This document shows positions 1 to 8,631 of a stretch of DNA of 62,422 nucleotides, in pieces. Made by a program: the position numbers and the translations under genes. The stretch is from positions 1 to 62,422 of the forward strand of contig DVED01000001.1 of NCBI GenBank assembly GCA_015295945.1, given 5' to 3'. The notes below the pieces were generated by a model. That model was given only the letters and a program-made list of their open reading frames with translations, made no database searches and was not told the DNA's origin. Positions within the stretch are counted from its first letter, which is position 1. Every line of letters begins with the position of its first letter. The stretch comes from Oscillatoriales cyanobacterium M59_W2019_021. GTDB taxonomy: Bacteria > Cyanobacteriota > Cyanobacteriia > Cyanobacteriales > Geitlerinemataceae.

Positions 1-52
1 CGATCTAAGTCTGATGTCTTAAGAGAGTGCATTCGATCCCTTAAAATCAAGA

Positions 53-80
53 AAAAGCCGTCCTAAAAGGACGGGGCTTT
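53..80. terminator. GC-rich hairpin, terminator-like or IS end
   Basis: CCGTCCT (58-64) pairs with AGGACGG (68-74) around a 3-base loop. The flanks AAAGCC (54-59) and GGCTTT (75-80) could extend it. A run of five T follows the stem when read on the minus strand. The same GC-rich hairpin type occurs at ends of IS200/IS605-family elements in cyanobacteria, but no transposase gene is in view, so a bidirectional terminator for an off-window gene is equally possible. Confidence 0.4.
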
Positions 81-130
81 AGACCCATCTTTTCGGTAAT
101 AGGGTTTTGACTGAATGCGGCTACAAATGC

Positions 131-163
131 CGAGTAGGGGGAGCAGGGGGAGTAGAGGGAGAG
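131..163. repeat. G-rich low-complexity repeat (GGGGGAGCAG type)
   Basis: Imperfect tandem units of about 9-10 bases, GGGGGAGCAG followed by a GGGGGAGTAG variant. The same unit recurs at 18672-18692, 58850-58880 and, on the other strand, near 56400 and 60190. Confidence 0.6.
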
Positions 164-235
164 TTTGTATAGCCAACATTTAGGTCATCGAGATCGGTGA
201 TATTTGCCCGAATGCCCGACCCCGCGAGATCGATC

Positions 236-263
236 GCGTAGCGACTCCACAGGAGTATCGCCC
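236..263 (+). repeat. Small palindromic dispersed repeat, copy 1
   Basis: GCGTA-GCGACTCC-ACA-GGAGTATCGCC forms a hairpin whose CTCC/GGAG arms are extended by a GCGA/TCGC pair. Near-identical copies lie at 28005-28032 and 62222-62251 in the opposite orientation. It fits the small mobile palindromes scattered through cyanobacterial intergenic DNA. Confidence 0.6.
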
Positions 264-423
264 CTGTTCGGTATTTGCGATTTGCCACATGCTTAATATT
301 TTGTTACAAAGTAAAGAATACTTCAGTAGCAAATCGACGATCGATCTCGTCAGCCGCCTGCTCTAGCCCCGTGCGAACAGCCGAACGCCCCAGATCGATT
401 GCGCGAACCATCACACAGGGCAA

Positions 424-1218
424 ATGTTTGGCAGTTTTTCCGGCACAGGTCCCACTTCCAACTCCGACTGGGGCGAGCAAATGCTCGGCACCGTCGCCAG
501 CAAGTCCATCGCACTGCTGTTTTCCGAAAGCGAGTCTGTGGATGTACAAATTCGTTGTTCCCCGCCTAGCAAGCTGTTGCAGGGGACGGTGGATAGCGTC
601 AAGATGGAAGGTCGGCGTTTAGTGATTCGCCGGGACTTTCCAGTGGAGTATATGTCCTTTGAAACCGATGCCGTTTCCCTGGATTTCAGTTCCGTCTTGG
701 GGGGGAAATTAAGCCTGAAACAGCCGACGCAAGCTGTTGCCAAGGTCGTGTTAACCGAAGCCGGGATCGATCGCTCCTTTGGGGCAGAACTCGTTACCAA
801 GCGGCTGTACGACCTGGATTTGCCCGAACTGCTAGAAGTTTCCGGCGGTCAACCCGTTTCCTTCACGGATGTTAGCATTCGCCTGTTGCCGCAAAACCGC
901 CTCGCACTAACCGCCAATGCGGAAACCCCCATTGCCGAACCCGTACCGTTGAGTTTGAGTACCACCATTGCCATTGAACGCCGCAGACGCATTACCTTTA
1001 CCGACCCGAAGTTCGAGACCGATGAGGTTCCAGAAGAGTTGCGCGATCGATCGCTCGCCTACGGTCAGGCACTCATCCAAATTCTCAATAATATGATCGA
1101 TCTCGATCGATTTAATCTCGATGGGGTGGTCATGCGTCTCAACCGCCTGGAAACCGAAGGCAAAACCCTCGTATTTAGCGGTTACGCTCAAATCGAACGC
1201 TTTCCCAAAACGCCGTAA
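424..1218 (+). CDS. DUF2993 (LmeA-like) domain protein
   Basis: A 264-residue protein of the DUF2993 type common in cyanobacteria and actinobacteria; the mycobacterial member LmeA is an envelope phospholipid-binding protein. The match rests on the overall pattern: an N-terminal stretch ending at SIALLFSESESVDV, alternating short beta strands through the middle, and a C-terminal block (about residues 215-262) with hydrophobic strand pairs. No signal peptide or membrane segment is evident, so export is uncertain. The ATG at 424 follows a weak AGGG. It stands alone, with repeat-rich DNA on both sides. The role in this organism is unknown. Confidence 0.75.
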   Translation: MFGSFSGTGPTSNSDWGEQMLGTVASKSIALLFSESESVDVQIRCSPPSKLLQGTVDSVKMEGRRLVIRRDFPVEYMSFETDAVSLDFSSVLGGKLSLKQPTQAVAKVVLTEAGIDRSFGAELVTKRLYDLDLPELLEVSGGQPVSFTDVSIRLLPQNRLALTANAETPIAEPVPLSLSTTIAIERRRRITFTDPKFETDEVPEELRDRSLAYGQALIQILNNMIDLDRFNLDGVVMRLNRLETEGKTLVFSGYAQIERFPKTP

Positions 1219-1271
1219 ATCAACCTCAGTATGGGATAAGACAGTTTCCGATGGAGACGAGCGTTCTTGAG

Positions 1272-1380
1272 CCGGGGAGGCAGGGGGAGAGAAACAACTA
1301 ACAACCAACCACTAACAAACCCCAAACCCCCAACACCAAATGACCAACGATCTATTACCCATTACCAGTCTTTACCAGAA
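1272..1380. repeat. Compound low-complexity intergenic repeat
   Basis: Starts with GGCAGGGGGAGAG, continues through CAACTAACAACCAACCACTAA-like units and CCCCAAACCCCC, and ends in a TTACCCATTACC stretch. It is a mosaic of the same unit types found in other intergenic regions of the window. Confidence 0.55.
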
Positions 1381-1407
1381 AATCTCTTAACCCGTACTGA
1401 CGTTATC

Positions 1408-1956
1408 TTAGCTCTTCTCGGAGTCGATCGCTTTTGTAGCAATAACATTCAAACTGATGAGGGTATCCATTAAGCGCATACTGCTACAGTCGTTAAACAA
1501 ACCGAATTCGGAAACTCGATCGCATTCTTCAAATCCCACCTCTGCCAAATACATGGCTAAAATATCGAAATCGAATCCCACCTTATGAACGTCATATTCG
1601 TTGCTGTGCGCTCCAAAAATAATACGCATTAGATAATGTCGCTCTAGCGGGGTTAAGTTGGGGTTGAGATACAACCAGCATAAAACTTGTAAGTCGGGAA
1701 CGCTAATGTAAAGTTTCCCGCCGGGTGTTAAAACGCGATACCATTCTTGTAAGGTTTCGATCAGTTCGTTGTTCAAGCTATGATGAAAATGCTCGAGAAC
1801 GTGACTGGCATAAATTGCGTCGATCGATTCGTCCTCAAATTGCTCTAAGTTGGCAGCATTGCCGATAAAATCGACTTCGGGACGTTCTTCAATATCGAGA
1901 ATTTTCCATTCGGGATGGGTTTCTTTTCCACCGATGTGTAGTTTAATTTTTTCCAT
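1408..1956 (-). CDS. Class I SAM-dependent methyltransferase
   Basis: A 182-residue protein with the small type-11 methyltransferase layout. The N-terminal LHIGGK (residues 5-10) sits where the glycine-rich SAM loop belongs, followed by an acidic strand end (ILDIEERP), the IDAIYASHVLEHF block typical of motif II in this family, and GGKLYISVPD (motif III). Its start is 22 bases after the stop of the GT61/TPR gene, so the two are probably co-transcribed and the enzyme may modify a glycan or glycoconjugate. The substrate cannot be read from sequence. The glycine loop is degenerate relative to the consensus. Confidence 0.75.
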   Translation of the reverse strand: MEKIKLHIGGKETHPEWKILDIEERPEVDFIGNAANLEQFEDESIDAIYASHVLEHFHHSLNNELIETLQEWYRVLTPGGKLYISVPDLQVLCWLYLNPNLTPLERHYLMRIIFGAHSNEYDVHKVGFDFDILAMYLAEVGFEECDRVSEFGLFNDCSSMRLMDTLISLNVIATKAIDSEKS

Positions 1957-1978
1957 TATTTGCGATTGCTCTTCGTTG

Positions 1979-4042
1979 TTATGACTCTAAGACCCACTCG
2001 ATGAGTGTTTTCAGCTTCTCGATATCAACGACAATATCTTCATGGCGTTCGTCGGGATACGCGAGCTTTTGTAAGTAAACTCCCGGCATCGTTTCCCCTA
2101 AGAGATAATAATACTCTAAATCGACAAGATTGCTGACGAGCCAGTAACAAGGGTAAACATAATTGGGTGAAAATATTTCGATAACTTTCGTGCCGGGTTG
2201 GCAAAAGACTAAGTTGGTTAAGCCACTCCCGTGGGGGGCAATAACGATACTACAATTTGCCAATAATTCAGCTTGATCTCGGACGGATATCGATTCTAGA
2301 GTCGCGCTTCTAAATCCAAACCGATCGAGCAATTTTAGCACTTCATTTTCATTTAAAACTCGGCGACTGTTAGCGTTCGCACGACGAATGTAGAGGCGAT
2401 CGCGCGGTCGGGACAATTGACCGTCTTCCACACTCAAAAATAGCGTTTTCAAAAAGTCGCACGTCCAAGATGGCATCCACGCAATGCTACCGGGAAAAGA
2501 GGGGACGATGAGTTGGCTGGCACGAATTTGCGAACCCGGACTGAGGCTCATTACTTTGGAAGGAGGGATAGCTAAGAGTTGCAGGGATTCTTGTTGAAAG
2601 CTTTGTCGATCGTCGATTAAAAAATAATCGATTTCATCCCAGTTAATACCCGAACGCTTCAATAATTCAAAGCGGGGAAGAATGTCGAGCATCCAATGAA
2701 AGTAAATATCATTAGAGAGTCCCGATAAAATCGCGATCGTTCCTTCTATTTCGCGGCAAGGCGGTAAAGAATCTAACTCAAAAATAGAGTGTTGGCTGGG
2801 ATGTTTATCGGGATGTCCGGGTTCGAGAATGGGAGATTCTGGGGAAAGATCGCCTAACAATCGATTATCGGAGCAGATCGTCGCACTGCGAGTTTGACCG
2901 GAATTCAACCAATATCGTCCCTGGGGAAGAATAGCAACAAAAGATTCCGGAAGTTGAATCGATCGCCCAAATCGAAAACTGAAGTGAATCGAACGATCAA
3001 GCGTTTTTGGAGGTTTGAGTTTGATGACGTTATTGTCAAATATTGTCCGATAACAATCCGATCGTCCTTGAGAGATTGCCCAATCTCGAGTCGTTTCGTA
3101 AAAACCTTCAGGAATCCCAACTCGATCGCCCGTAAGATTCCTTTTATCTAGGTTGGGTTGCCGAACAACCTCCGTTTTGGGATGGCGATTGCGCCTCGCT
3201 CTTTCTGAGTTTATTTTTACCAATAATTGTTCTAATAAACTCCAGGTTTTGTCATTTTTGTTGACTGATAAATTTAAATATGCTAGAATAAATTTAGAAT
3301 CTAGTTGGAGCGATTTCCCCCAAAAAGTTTTTGCCTCATTGGGTTGCGATCGTTGCAGCAAAGCATATCCCAAATCGCTATAAGCCGCCGCAAAATCGGG
3401 ATCGAGTTGAATCGATCGCTCGAAATAACCAATTGCCGAATCAACTTGCTGGAGATGGAGAGAACACAACCCGATTCGATAGGCAATTTCACTGTTTTGT
3501 GCGATCGCCAAAGCCTGAGAATAATAGGAGATTGCTTCTGCAAAATATTGAAGTTTTTCTAAGATTTCCCCGACAAGTTGGTATGGTTCGACATTTTGGG
3601 AATTGAGGTCGATCGCCTGTTGATAACAACATATCGCTTCGTCGTATTTTCCTTGTTCTGAAAGTGCCGTTCCTAAATACAAATAACTTACAAAGTTTTC
3701 GGCATCTAGTTCTAGAGTTTGCCGATAAATGGTTTCGGCAAGATCCGCTTGATGGCGATCGAGAAATTGATGACCTCGAACTTGTAAAAAACTCAATAAC
3801 TCAGCCATTCCTCGTTGGAATTCTTCCGGACTTTCCTCGAGAAAGGGCGACATCCAAATCGTTTGCGCGTCTAATTCCTCGCCTTGGAGCAAATACACAA
3901 GTCCCAGATTCCAGTAATGCGCGAGTACGTCGGGTTGCGATTCCAGACAGTGCTGGTAGAGAGCGAGTGCCGTTTGATACTCACCCCGTTCTAAGTCAAA
4001 ACTCGCTTGTTTTAAAAGTTTATCGATCTCGAGATCGTCCAT
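1979..4042 (-). CDS. TPR protein fused to GT61-family (DUF563) glycosyltransferase
   Basis: A 687-residue protein. About residues 1-270 are tandem tetratricopeptide repeats with the usual W-LG-Y-A-F-A-P spacing. About residues 400-685 match the GT61/DUF563 glycosyltransferase domain, ending in the characteristic APHGSGLTNLVF, PGTKVIEIF and YPCYW blocks. It probably transfers a sugar to an envelope or exopolysaccharide acceptor, with the TPR part binding a partner or the acceptor. It is first in a two-gene minus-strand unit with the methyltransferase downstream. A perfect 14-base palindrome lies 100 bases upstream (4142-4155). Acceptor and donor are unknown. Confidence 0.85.
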   Translation of the reverse strand: MDDLEIDKLLKQASFDLERGEYQTALALYQHCLESQPDVLAHYWNLGLVYLLQGEELDAQTIWMSPFLEESPEEFQRGMAELLSFLQVRGHQFLDRHQADLAETIYRQTLELDAENFVSYLYLGTALSEQGKYDEAICCYQQAIDLNSQNVEPYQLVGEILEKLQYFAEAISYYSQALAIAQNSEIAYRIGLCSLHLQQVDSAIGYFERSIQLDPDFAAAYSDLGYALLQRSQPNEAKTFWGKSLQLDSKFILAYLNLSVNKNDKTWSLLEQLLVKINSERARRNRHPKTEVVRQPNLDKRNLTGDRVGIPEGFYETTRDWAISQGRSDCYRTIFDNNVIKLKPPKTLDRSIHFSFRFGRSIQLPESFVAILPQGRYWLNSGQTRSATICSDNRLLGDLSPESPILEPGHPDKHPSQHSIFELDSLPPCREIEGTIAILSGLSNDIYFHWMLDILPRFELLKRSGINWDEIDYFLIDDRQSFQQESLQLLAIPPSKVMSLSPGSQIRASQLIVPSFPGSIAWMPSWTCDFLKTLFLSVEDGQLSRPRDRLYIRRANANSRRVLNENEVLKLLDRFGFRSATLESISVRDQAELLANCSIVIAPHGSGLTNLVFCQPGTKVIEIFSPNYVYPCYWLVSNLVDLEYYYLLGETMPGVYLQKLAYPDERHEDIVVDIEKLKTLIEWVLES

Positions 4043-4141
4043 AATTTAAAGCACTGAAAATCAAGAATTTTGCGATCGACGGCGTAACTCCTGAATATTA
4101 TATCCATTACCACCTATTTGAAATTGCTACCTATCAGATGC

Positions 4142-4155
4142 GGAAAACGTTTTCC
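4142..4155. promoter_or_regulatory. Perfect 14-base palindrome, operator candidate
   Basis: GGAAAACGTTTTCC is a perfect inverted repeat about 100 bases upstream of the GT61/TPR start and just beyond the glnA terminator. It could be an operator for the minus-strand GT61/methyltransferase unit. No known regulator is assigned to it. Confidence 0.3.
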
Positions 4156-4186
4156 TCCCATCTGGAATCTGCCCGTGAAAATGCCC

Positions 4187-4216
4187 ATGAAAAAACTGCC
4201 CCATTTGGGGCAGTTT
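4187..4216 (-). terminator. Rho-independent terminator of glnA
   Basis: Minus-strand hairpin with a perfect 10-bp stem, AAACTGCCCC/GGGGCAGTTT (4193-4202 with 4207-4216), a 4-base loop and a T-run on the minus strand. It begins about 40 bases after the glnA stop. Confidence 0.9.
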
Positions 4217-4255
4217 AACTCTACGAGTTGACTCTATAGGTCTAAAGTTGGGAAC

Positions 4256-5677
4256 TTAAGCGTCGTAGTAGAGGACGTACTCGAAGGGATGGGGGCGCAA
4301 CCGCATGGGGTTGACCTCGTTATCGAGCTTGTAGGTAATGTAGTTGTCGATGAACTCCTCGGTGAACACTCCGCCTTCGGTCAAGAATGCGTGGTCTTTT
4401 TCCAACGCAGCTAGGGCGCCTTCCAAGGAACCCGGAGTAGACGGAACCTTGCTCAACTCTTCCGGGCTGAGTTCGTAGATATCCACATCCAGGGGTTCGC
4501 CGGGATCGATTTGGTTCTTGATGCCGTCCAATCCAGCGCACAGCATCGCCGAGAACGCCAGGTAAGGGTTGGAGGCGGCGTCGGGGCAGCGGAATTCCAA
4601 GCGTTTGGCTTTGGGATTGCCTCCCGTCAGCGGAATCCGGATGGAGGCGGAACGGTTGCCTTGGGAGTATGCCAAGTTCACCGGAGCTTCAAAGCCGGGA
4701 ACCAGACGCTTGTAGGAGTTGAGCGTCGGGTTGGTGAAGGCTAGAACGGCGGGCGCGTGGCGCAGCAAGCCGCCGATGAAGTGCAGTGCCATTTGGCTGA
4801 GGTCTGCGTATTTGTCGCCGAAGAACAGGGGCTGTCCGTCTTTCCAGATGGACATATGGGTGTGCATCCCGCTGCCGTTGTCGTTGAACACCGGTTTGGG
4901 CATGAAGGTTACGGTTTTACCGTACTTGCGAGCGACGTTTTTGATAACGTATTTGTAGGTGAGGGTGTTGTCTGCCGCTTCGATGAGGGAGGCAAACTTC
5001 ATCCCCAATTCGCACTGTCCGGCGGTTCCCACTTCGTGGTGGTGCTTCTCGATGGGAACGCCGCATTTGCCCATGGTCAGCAGCATTTCGCTGCGGATAT
5101 CTTGGAGGGTATCCGAGGGGGCGACGGGGAAGTAGCCGCGTTTGTAGTTGGTTTTGAAGCCCAGGTTGCCGCCAGCTTCCACGCGACCGGAGTTCCACTG
5201 GGCTTCGACGGAATCGACGTGGTAGTAGCCTTCGTGTTCGTTTTGGTCGTAGCGAACGTCGTCGAAGATGAAGAATTCGGGTTCCGGACCGCAGTAGACC
5301 GTATCGCCGATGCCTGTGGATTTGAGGTATTCGATCGCTTTTGCCGCGATGGAGCGGGGATCGCGATCGTACCATTCTCCCGTTCGGGGTTCTTTGATAC
5401 TACAGATCATGCTCAGGGTCGGGACTTCCATGAATGGATCGATCCATGCCGTTTTGGGATCGGCAACCATGGACATATCCGAAGCGTTGATGGCTTTCCA
5501 GCCCCGAATGCTAGAACCGTCGAACGCAACCCCTTCGGTGAAAGCCTCTTCGTCGATCAGGCTGCGATGAAACGTGCAGTGCTGCCAGATGCCGAACAAA
5601 TCGATAAACTTGAGGTCGATTAGCTCGATGTTCTGGTCTTGAATCATTTGCAAGACTTCTTGTGGAGTCTCAGCCAT
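4256..5677 (-). CDS. glnA: Type I glutamine synthetase
   Basis: A 473-residue GSI enzyme that condenses ammonium and glutamate with ATP to glutamine, the entry step of the cyanobacterial GS-GOGAT cycle. Family signatures are present: the beta-grasp N-terminus with FDGSSIRGW, the metal/substrate blocks EPEFFIFD and [12 protein letters not shown], the [16 protein letters not shown] loop and NRSASIRIP. Length matches GSI-beta enzymes. It is monocistronic: a terminator follows and an NtcA-activated promoter precedes it (5810-5851). In cyanobacteria GS is controlled by small inactivating factors (GifA/GifB); neither gene is in this window. Confidence 0.98.
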   Translation of the reverse strand: MAETPQEVLQMIQDQNIELIDLKFIDLFGIWQHCTFHRSLIDEEAFTEGVAFDGSSIRGWKAINASDMSMVADPKTAWIDPFMEVPTLSMICSIKEPRTGEWYDRDPRSIAAKAIEYLKSTGIGDTVYCGPEPEFFIFDDVRYDQNEHEGYYHVDSVEAQWNSGRVEAGGNLGFKTNYKRGYFPVAPSDTLQDIRSEMLLTMGKCGVPIEKHHHEVGTAGQCELGMKFASLIEAADNTLTYKYVIKNVARKYGKTVTFMPKPVFNDNGSGMHTHMSIWKDGQPLFFGDKYADLSQMALHFIGGLLRHAPAVLAFTNPTLNSYKRLVPGFEAPVNLAYSQGNRSASIRIPLTGGNPKAKRLEFRCPDAASNPYLAFSAMLCAGLDGIKNQIDPGEPLDVDIYELSPEELSKVPSTPGSLEGALAALEKDHAFLTEGGVFTEEFIDNYITYKLDNEVNPMRLRPHPFEYVLYYDA

Positions 5678-6084
5678 GGGTTTTTTCTCCCTATACTATT
5701 CTGGAAAAATTGTGGCGTCTCGAGCGCCAGTGTTTTCTTCTCCCCCGAAGGTGGCTCTGCTTTCAGGAGGCAAGCGCGTTCGGGACTCGATCGAATCTGC
5801 ACCTGAATCATCGTAGGGACAGGCGTAGCGATAATTTGTAACGTAGGCTACCGATCGCCAATTAAAAGAATATTAAGGATTGTGGCAAAACTGAGTTAGA
5901 AGGGGTCAGAACCGTTGAGAATAATATTTTGCCAGGTCTGACTCGGCGATCGCGCGGATCGAATTGGCGCTCGGGGTTTCCCGTTCCCCTACCGATCCTC
6001 TAATATACGAGTGTGCGCGAGTTTCGGCGCTTCAGCCTTTTAAGTCCAACCTTCATTCAGTCAACGACGCTAAAAATCAGGTTC
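5678..6084. other. Divergent intergenic region glnA / apcF
   Basis: Contains the NtcA-type glnA promoter (5810-5851) and about 125 bases of glnA leader on the minus strand. On the plus strand the apcF promoter should lie around 5880-6060; TTGAGA followed by TAATAT near 5915-5930 is suggestive but has poor spacing. I looked for the cyanobacterial glutamine riboswitch consensus in the glnA leader and did not find it. Confidence 0.55.
5810..5851 (-). promoter_or_regulatory. NtcA-activated glnA promoter
   Basis: On the minus strand, GTA-N8-TAC (5838-5851) is followed by exactly 22 bases and then TACGAT (5810-5815), which fits TAN3T. This is the canonical class II NtcA promoter, GTAN8TAC-N22-TAN3T. 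The predicted start is near 5803, giving a leader of about 125 bases before the glnA ATG. It implies activation under nitrogen limitation. Confidence 0.88.
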
Positions 6085-6594
6085 ATGCAAGACGCAATTA
6101 CAACTCTCATAAAAAACTACGACATTACGGGACGCTACCTCGATCGCGAGGCAATCGATCGGCTGAAGTCCTATTTTGAAACGGGTACGGCTCGAGTGCA
6201 AGCGGCGGCGCTCGTTAACGCCAATGCTGCCGATATCGTCCGGCAGTCCGGCTCTCAACTGTTTAGCGATTTGCCCGAGTTGATTCGACCCGGCGGCAAT
6301 GCGTACACCACGCGCCGTTATGCCACTTGCTTGCGAGATCTGGATTACTTTTTGCGCTACGCGACCTATGCTTGGGTGGCTGGCAATACGGATGTCCTCG
6401 ACGAACGGGTACTGCAAGGCTTGCGAGAAACTTACAATTCTCTGGGCGTTCCCGTCGGTTCGGTGGTCATCGGCATCGGCATTATGAAACAAATTGTTAA
6501 GGAGAAAGTGGAAGCGGCTGGCGTGGCTGATTCGGGATTTGTGAGCGAACCGTTCGATCACATGATTCGCGAGTTGGCGGAAACGGATGTTTAA
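6085..6594 (+). CDS. apcF: Allophycocyanin beta-18 subunit
   Basis: A 169-residue phycobiliprotein of the phycobilisome core that replaces ApcB in the trimer beside the ApcE terminal emitter. The globin-like fold is complete. Cys82 in RRYATCLRD is the phycocyanobilin attachment site and Asn72 in RPGGNAYTTRR is the residue usually methylated in beta subunits. MQDAITTLIKNYD at the start and the C-terminal half resemble ApcF more than ApcB. The ATG at 6085 gives the family length; an in-frame ATG at 6013 would add 24 unconserved residues. It stands alone, as apcF often does. Confidence 0.93.
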   Translation: MQDAITTLIKNYDITGRYLDREAIDRLKSYFETGTARVQAAALVNANAADIVRQSGSQLFSDLPELIRPGGNAYTTRRYATCLRDLDYFLRYATYAWVAGNTDVLDERVLQGLRETYNSLGVPVGSVVIGIGIMKQIVKEKVEAAGVADSGFVSEPFDHMIRELAETDV

Positions 6595-6951
6595 GAGGGA
6601 ATTGGTAATTGGGAATTGGTAATTGTTAATGGGTGATGGGGAATGGTTTAACGCCATTACCCCCGTGTCCGCCGATTCTCAACCAACATCGTCGCGCCGC
6701 AGCGATCGACCCAATTCTTGAAGTCTCTATCCGAAACGTTCGATGGGGAAGTCCCAGATTCAGCCATTTGGCGGATGCCTCTTCCCGTCGCTCGCGCTTC
6801 AATGAGGCTAGGTACTCTGAGGGTTAGACACCCGCAGAAAAGCTCTCATCTATAGGGAAGGTGGGGGCTTTTTTTATGAGTTGAATGGGTTAAATTCAAG
6901 TTGCGGGCGCTCGACCCAATGACCAAAGACCGATGACAAAGGACGATTTGA
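6595..6951. other. Intergenic region apcF / GMC oxidoreductase
   Basis: Begins with low-complexity GGTAATTGGGAATTGGTAATT-like repeats (6600-6650), then about 150 bases of non-coding DNA rich in CGATCG, then a two-hairpin segment ending in a clear terminator (6821-6875). The last 75 bases include another AATGACCAAAGACC-type repeat just before the next start. Confidence 0.5.
6821..6875 (+). ncRNA. Candidate small RNA or detached apcF terminator
   Basis: A small hairpin GGGT-TAGAC-ACCC (6821-6833) is followed by a 12-bp stem, AAAGCTCTCATC (6839-6850) with GGTGGGGGCTTT (6860-6871, including G-U pairs), and a seven-T run ending at 6875. The terminator is certain in shape. It lies about 245 bases after the apcF stop, so it could end a long apcF 3' UTR or a short independent RNA; TAGGTA at 6809 is a possible -10. 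I could not match it to Yfr1, Yfr2 or 6S RNA. Confidence 0.45.
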
Positions 6952-8520
6952 ATGTTCGATTACATTATCGTCGGTGCGGGATCGGCGGGTTGTGTATTGG
7001 CAAACCGTTTGACAGAAAATCCCGATCTTTCAGTTTTAGTATTAGAAGCGGGACAGAGCGATCGATCGTCCGCCATTCATACTCCGATCGCCTTTTCCAA
7101 ACTGTTTAAAACCGAGTACGATTGGGCGTACGAAACCGAACCGCAACCGCACTTAAACCATCGTCGAATGTATTGTCCTCGCGGCAAAGTTTTGGGAGGT
7201 AGCAGTTCCCTCAATGCCATGATTTACATTCGGGGACATCGTAGCAATTACGATCGGTGGGCGCAATTGGGGAATTCGGGTTGGAGTTTTGCCGAAATCC
7301 TGCCCTATTTCAAAAAAGCGGAACGTCAGGAAAGAGGCGCGTCATACTATCACGGCAGCGAGGGACTGCTAAACGTTGCCGATTTGCGGGACATCAACCC
7401 CCTTTCTCGGGTTTTTGTCGAGGCAGCGGTGGAACTTGGCTTTGGGCGACAGCCCGATTTCAACGGTGCGGAACCCGACGGGATCGGTTTTTATCAAGTG
7501 ACGCAGAAAAACGGTCGCCGCCACAGTGCTGCCGCTGCTTATTTAAAACCGTGTTTGGGGCGATCGAACCTAACCGTGCGGACGGGAACTCAGGTCACGC
7601 GCCTGTTGTGGGAGGGGACTCGCGTTGTCGGTTTGGAATACCGGGGGGAAAATGGGATCGATCGCGCGGATGTCCGCCGGGAAGTCATTCTCAGTGCTGG
7701 CGCCATCAATTCGCCGCAATTGCTGATGCTGTCGGGGGTGGGTGCGGCGGAAACCCTTAAATCCTTCGAGATTCCCGTCGTGGTGGATTTGCCGGGAGTG
7801 GGGCAAAATCTGCAAGATCATTTAATCGCTTGTACGATGTGGGATTGCACGCAACCGCAAACCCTGGATAATGCTAACAACTTTGGCAATGTTTTGAAAT
7901 ATCTGCTGTTCAAGCGAGGGGCGCTGACCTCGAATGTGGCGGAAGCGGGAGGATTTGTCAAAACCCGATCGAATTTAGCCGTTCCCGACATCCAGTTTCA
8001 TTTCGTTCCCGCCTACTTCTTCAATCACGGGTTGACGAAACGGAAGGGTTTTGGCGTGACGTTGGGAGCAACGTTGCTCTATCCGGAAAGTCGAGGATAC
8101 GTGGGTTTGCAATCTGCCGATCCCTTTGCCGCACCCGTCGTCCAACCGAATTATCTCAGCCAGGAAGCCGATTTACAAACCTTAATGGCGGGATTGAATC
8201 TGGCACGTCAAATTATCAAAGCTGCGGCATTCGATCGCTATCGGGGTGCAGAAGTGTTTCCCGATTCTAGCGTGCGAACCGAAACGCAGATTGTCGAGTA
8301 TCTTCGCCAAACGATCGAATCGATCTATCACCCCGTCGGCACTTGTAAAATGGGCAACGATTCTATGGCGGTGGTAGATTCTCGGTTGCGGGTGCGGGGA
8401 ACCCAAGGATTGCGGGTGGTGGATGCGTCGATAATGCCGACAATTGTTGGGGGAAATACCAACGCACCGACGATTGCAATTGCCGAAAAAGCGGCGGATT
8501 CGATCTGGGTCGATCGATAA
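6952..8520 (+). CDS. GMC-family oxidoreductase (choline dehydrogenase-like)
   Basis: A 522-residue FAD enzyme of the glucose-methanol-choline family. The ADP-binding fold GAGSAGCVLANRL is at residues 8-20, the GMC signature 1 region (PRGKVLGGSSSLNAMIYIRGH) is near residues 77-98, signature 2 (GAINSPQLLMLSGVG) near 250, and the catalytic-histidine region HPVGTCKMG near 463. It closes with the C-terminal FAD block GGNTNAPTIAIAEKAAD. It oxidises an alcohol, possibly choline or another non-sugar alcohol; the substrate is not determined by sequence. No betaine-aldehyde dehydrogenase lies next to it. It is transcribed alone. Confidence 0.88.
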   Translation: MFDYIIVGAGSAGCVLANRLTENPDLSVLVLEAGQSDRSSAIHTPIAFSKLFKTEYDWAYETEPQPHLNHRRMYCPRGKVLGGSSSLNAMIYIRGHRSNYDRWAQLGNSGWSFAEILPYFKKAERQERGASYYHGSEGLLNVADLRDINPLSRVFVEAAVELGFGRQPDFNGAEPDGIGFYQVTQKNGRRHSAAAAYLKPCLGRSNLTVRTGTQVTRLLWEGTRVVGLEYRGENGIDRADVRREVILSAGAINSPQLLMLSGVGAAETLKSFEIPVVVDLPGVGQNLQDHLIACTMWDCTQPQTLDNANNFGNVLKYLLFKRGALTSNVAEAGGFVKTRSNLAVPDIQFHFVPAYFFNHGLTKRKGFGVTLGATLLYPESRGYVGLQSADPFAAPVVQPNYLSQEADLQTLMAGLNLARQIIKAAAFDRYRGAEVFPDSSVRTETQIVEYLRQTIESIYHPVGTCKMGNDSMAVVDSRLRVRGTQGLRVVDASIMPTIVGGNTNAPTIAIAEKAADSIWVDR

Positions 8521-8631
8521 TGTCAGAGTTTAGACGTCAAAATTTCGGAGTGGGAAATTCAGGATCGATCTTTACCCGTACCGAGCCAATTTTAAAAATC
8601 TAGTTTTGAGATCCGTGAGGAAAAAGCGATT

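Larger units (their letters stand above)
1..423. other. Intergenic region at left window edge
   Basis: No convincing gene is visible. The stretch holds a hairpin resembling a terminator or insertion-sequence end (53-80), a G-rich low-complexity repeat (131-163) and one copy of a palindromic dispersed repeat (236-263). The last 100 bases before the DUF2993 gene are AT-richer and probably contain its promoter, but no clear -35/-10 pair stands out. Confidence 0.6.

Noticed and set aside
4757-5623. Long open frame opposite glnA
   Set aside because: It is an antisense shadow of a strongly conserved gene with high GC at third positions; the translation is low-complexity and unlike any family.
5678-5803. 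Glutamine riboswitch in the glnA leader
   Set aside because: The leader can fold a small GGCG/CGCC stem, but the conserved glutamine-aptamer blocks are not recognisable.
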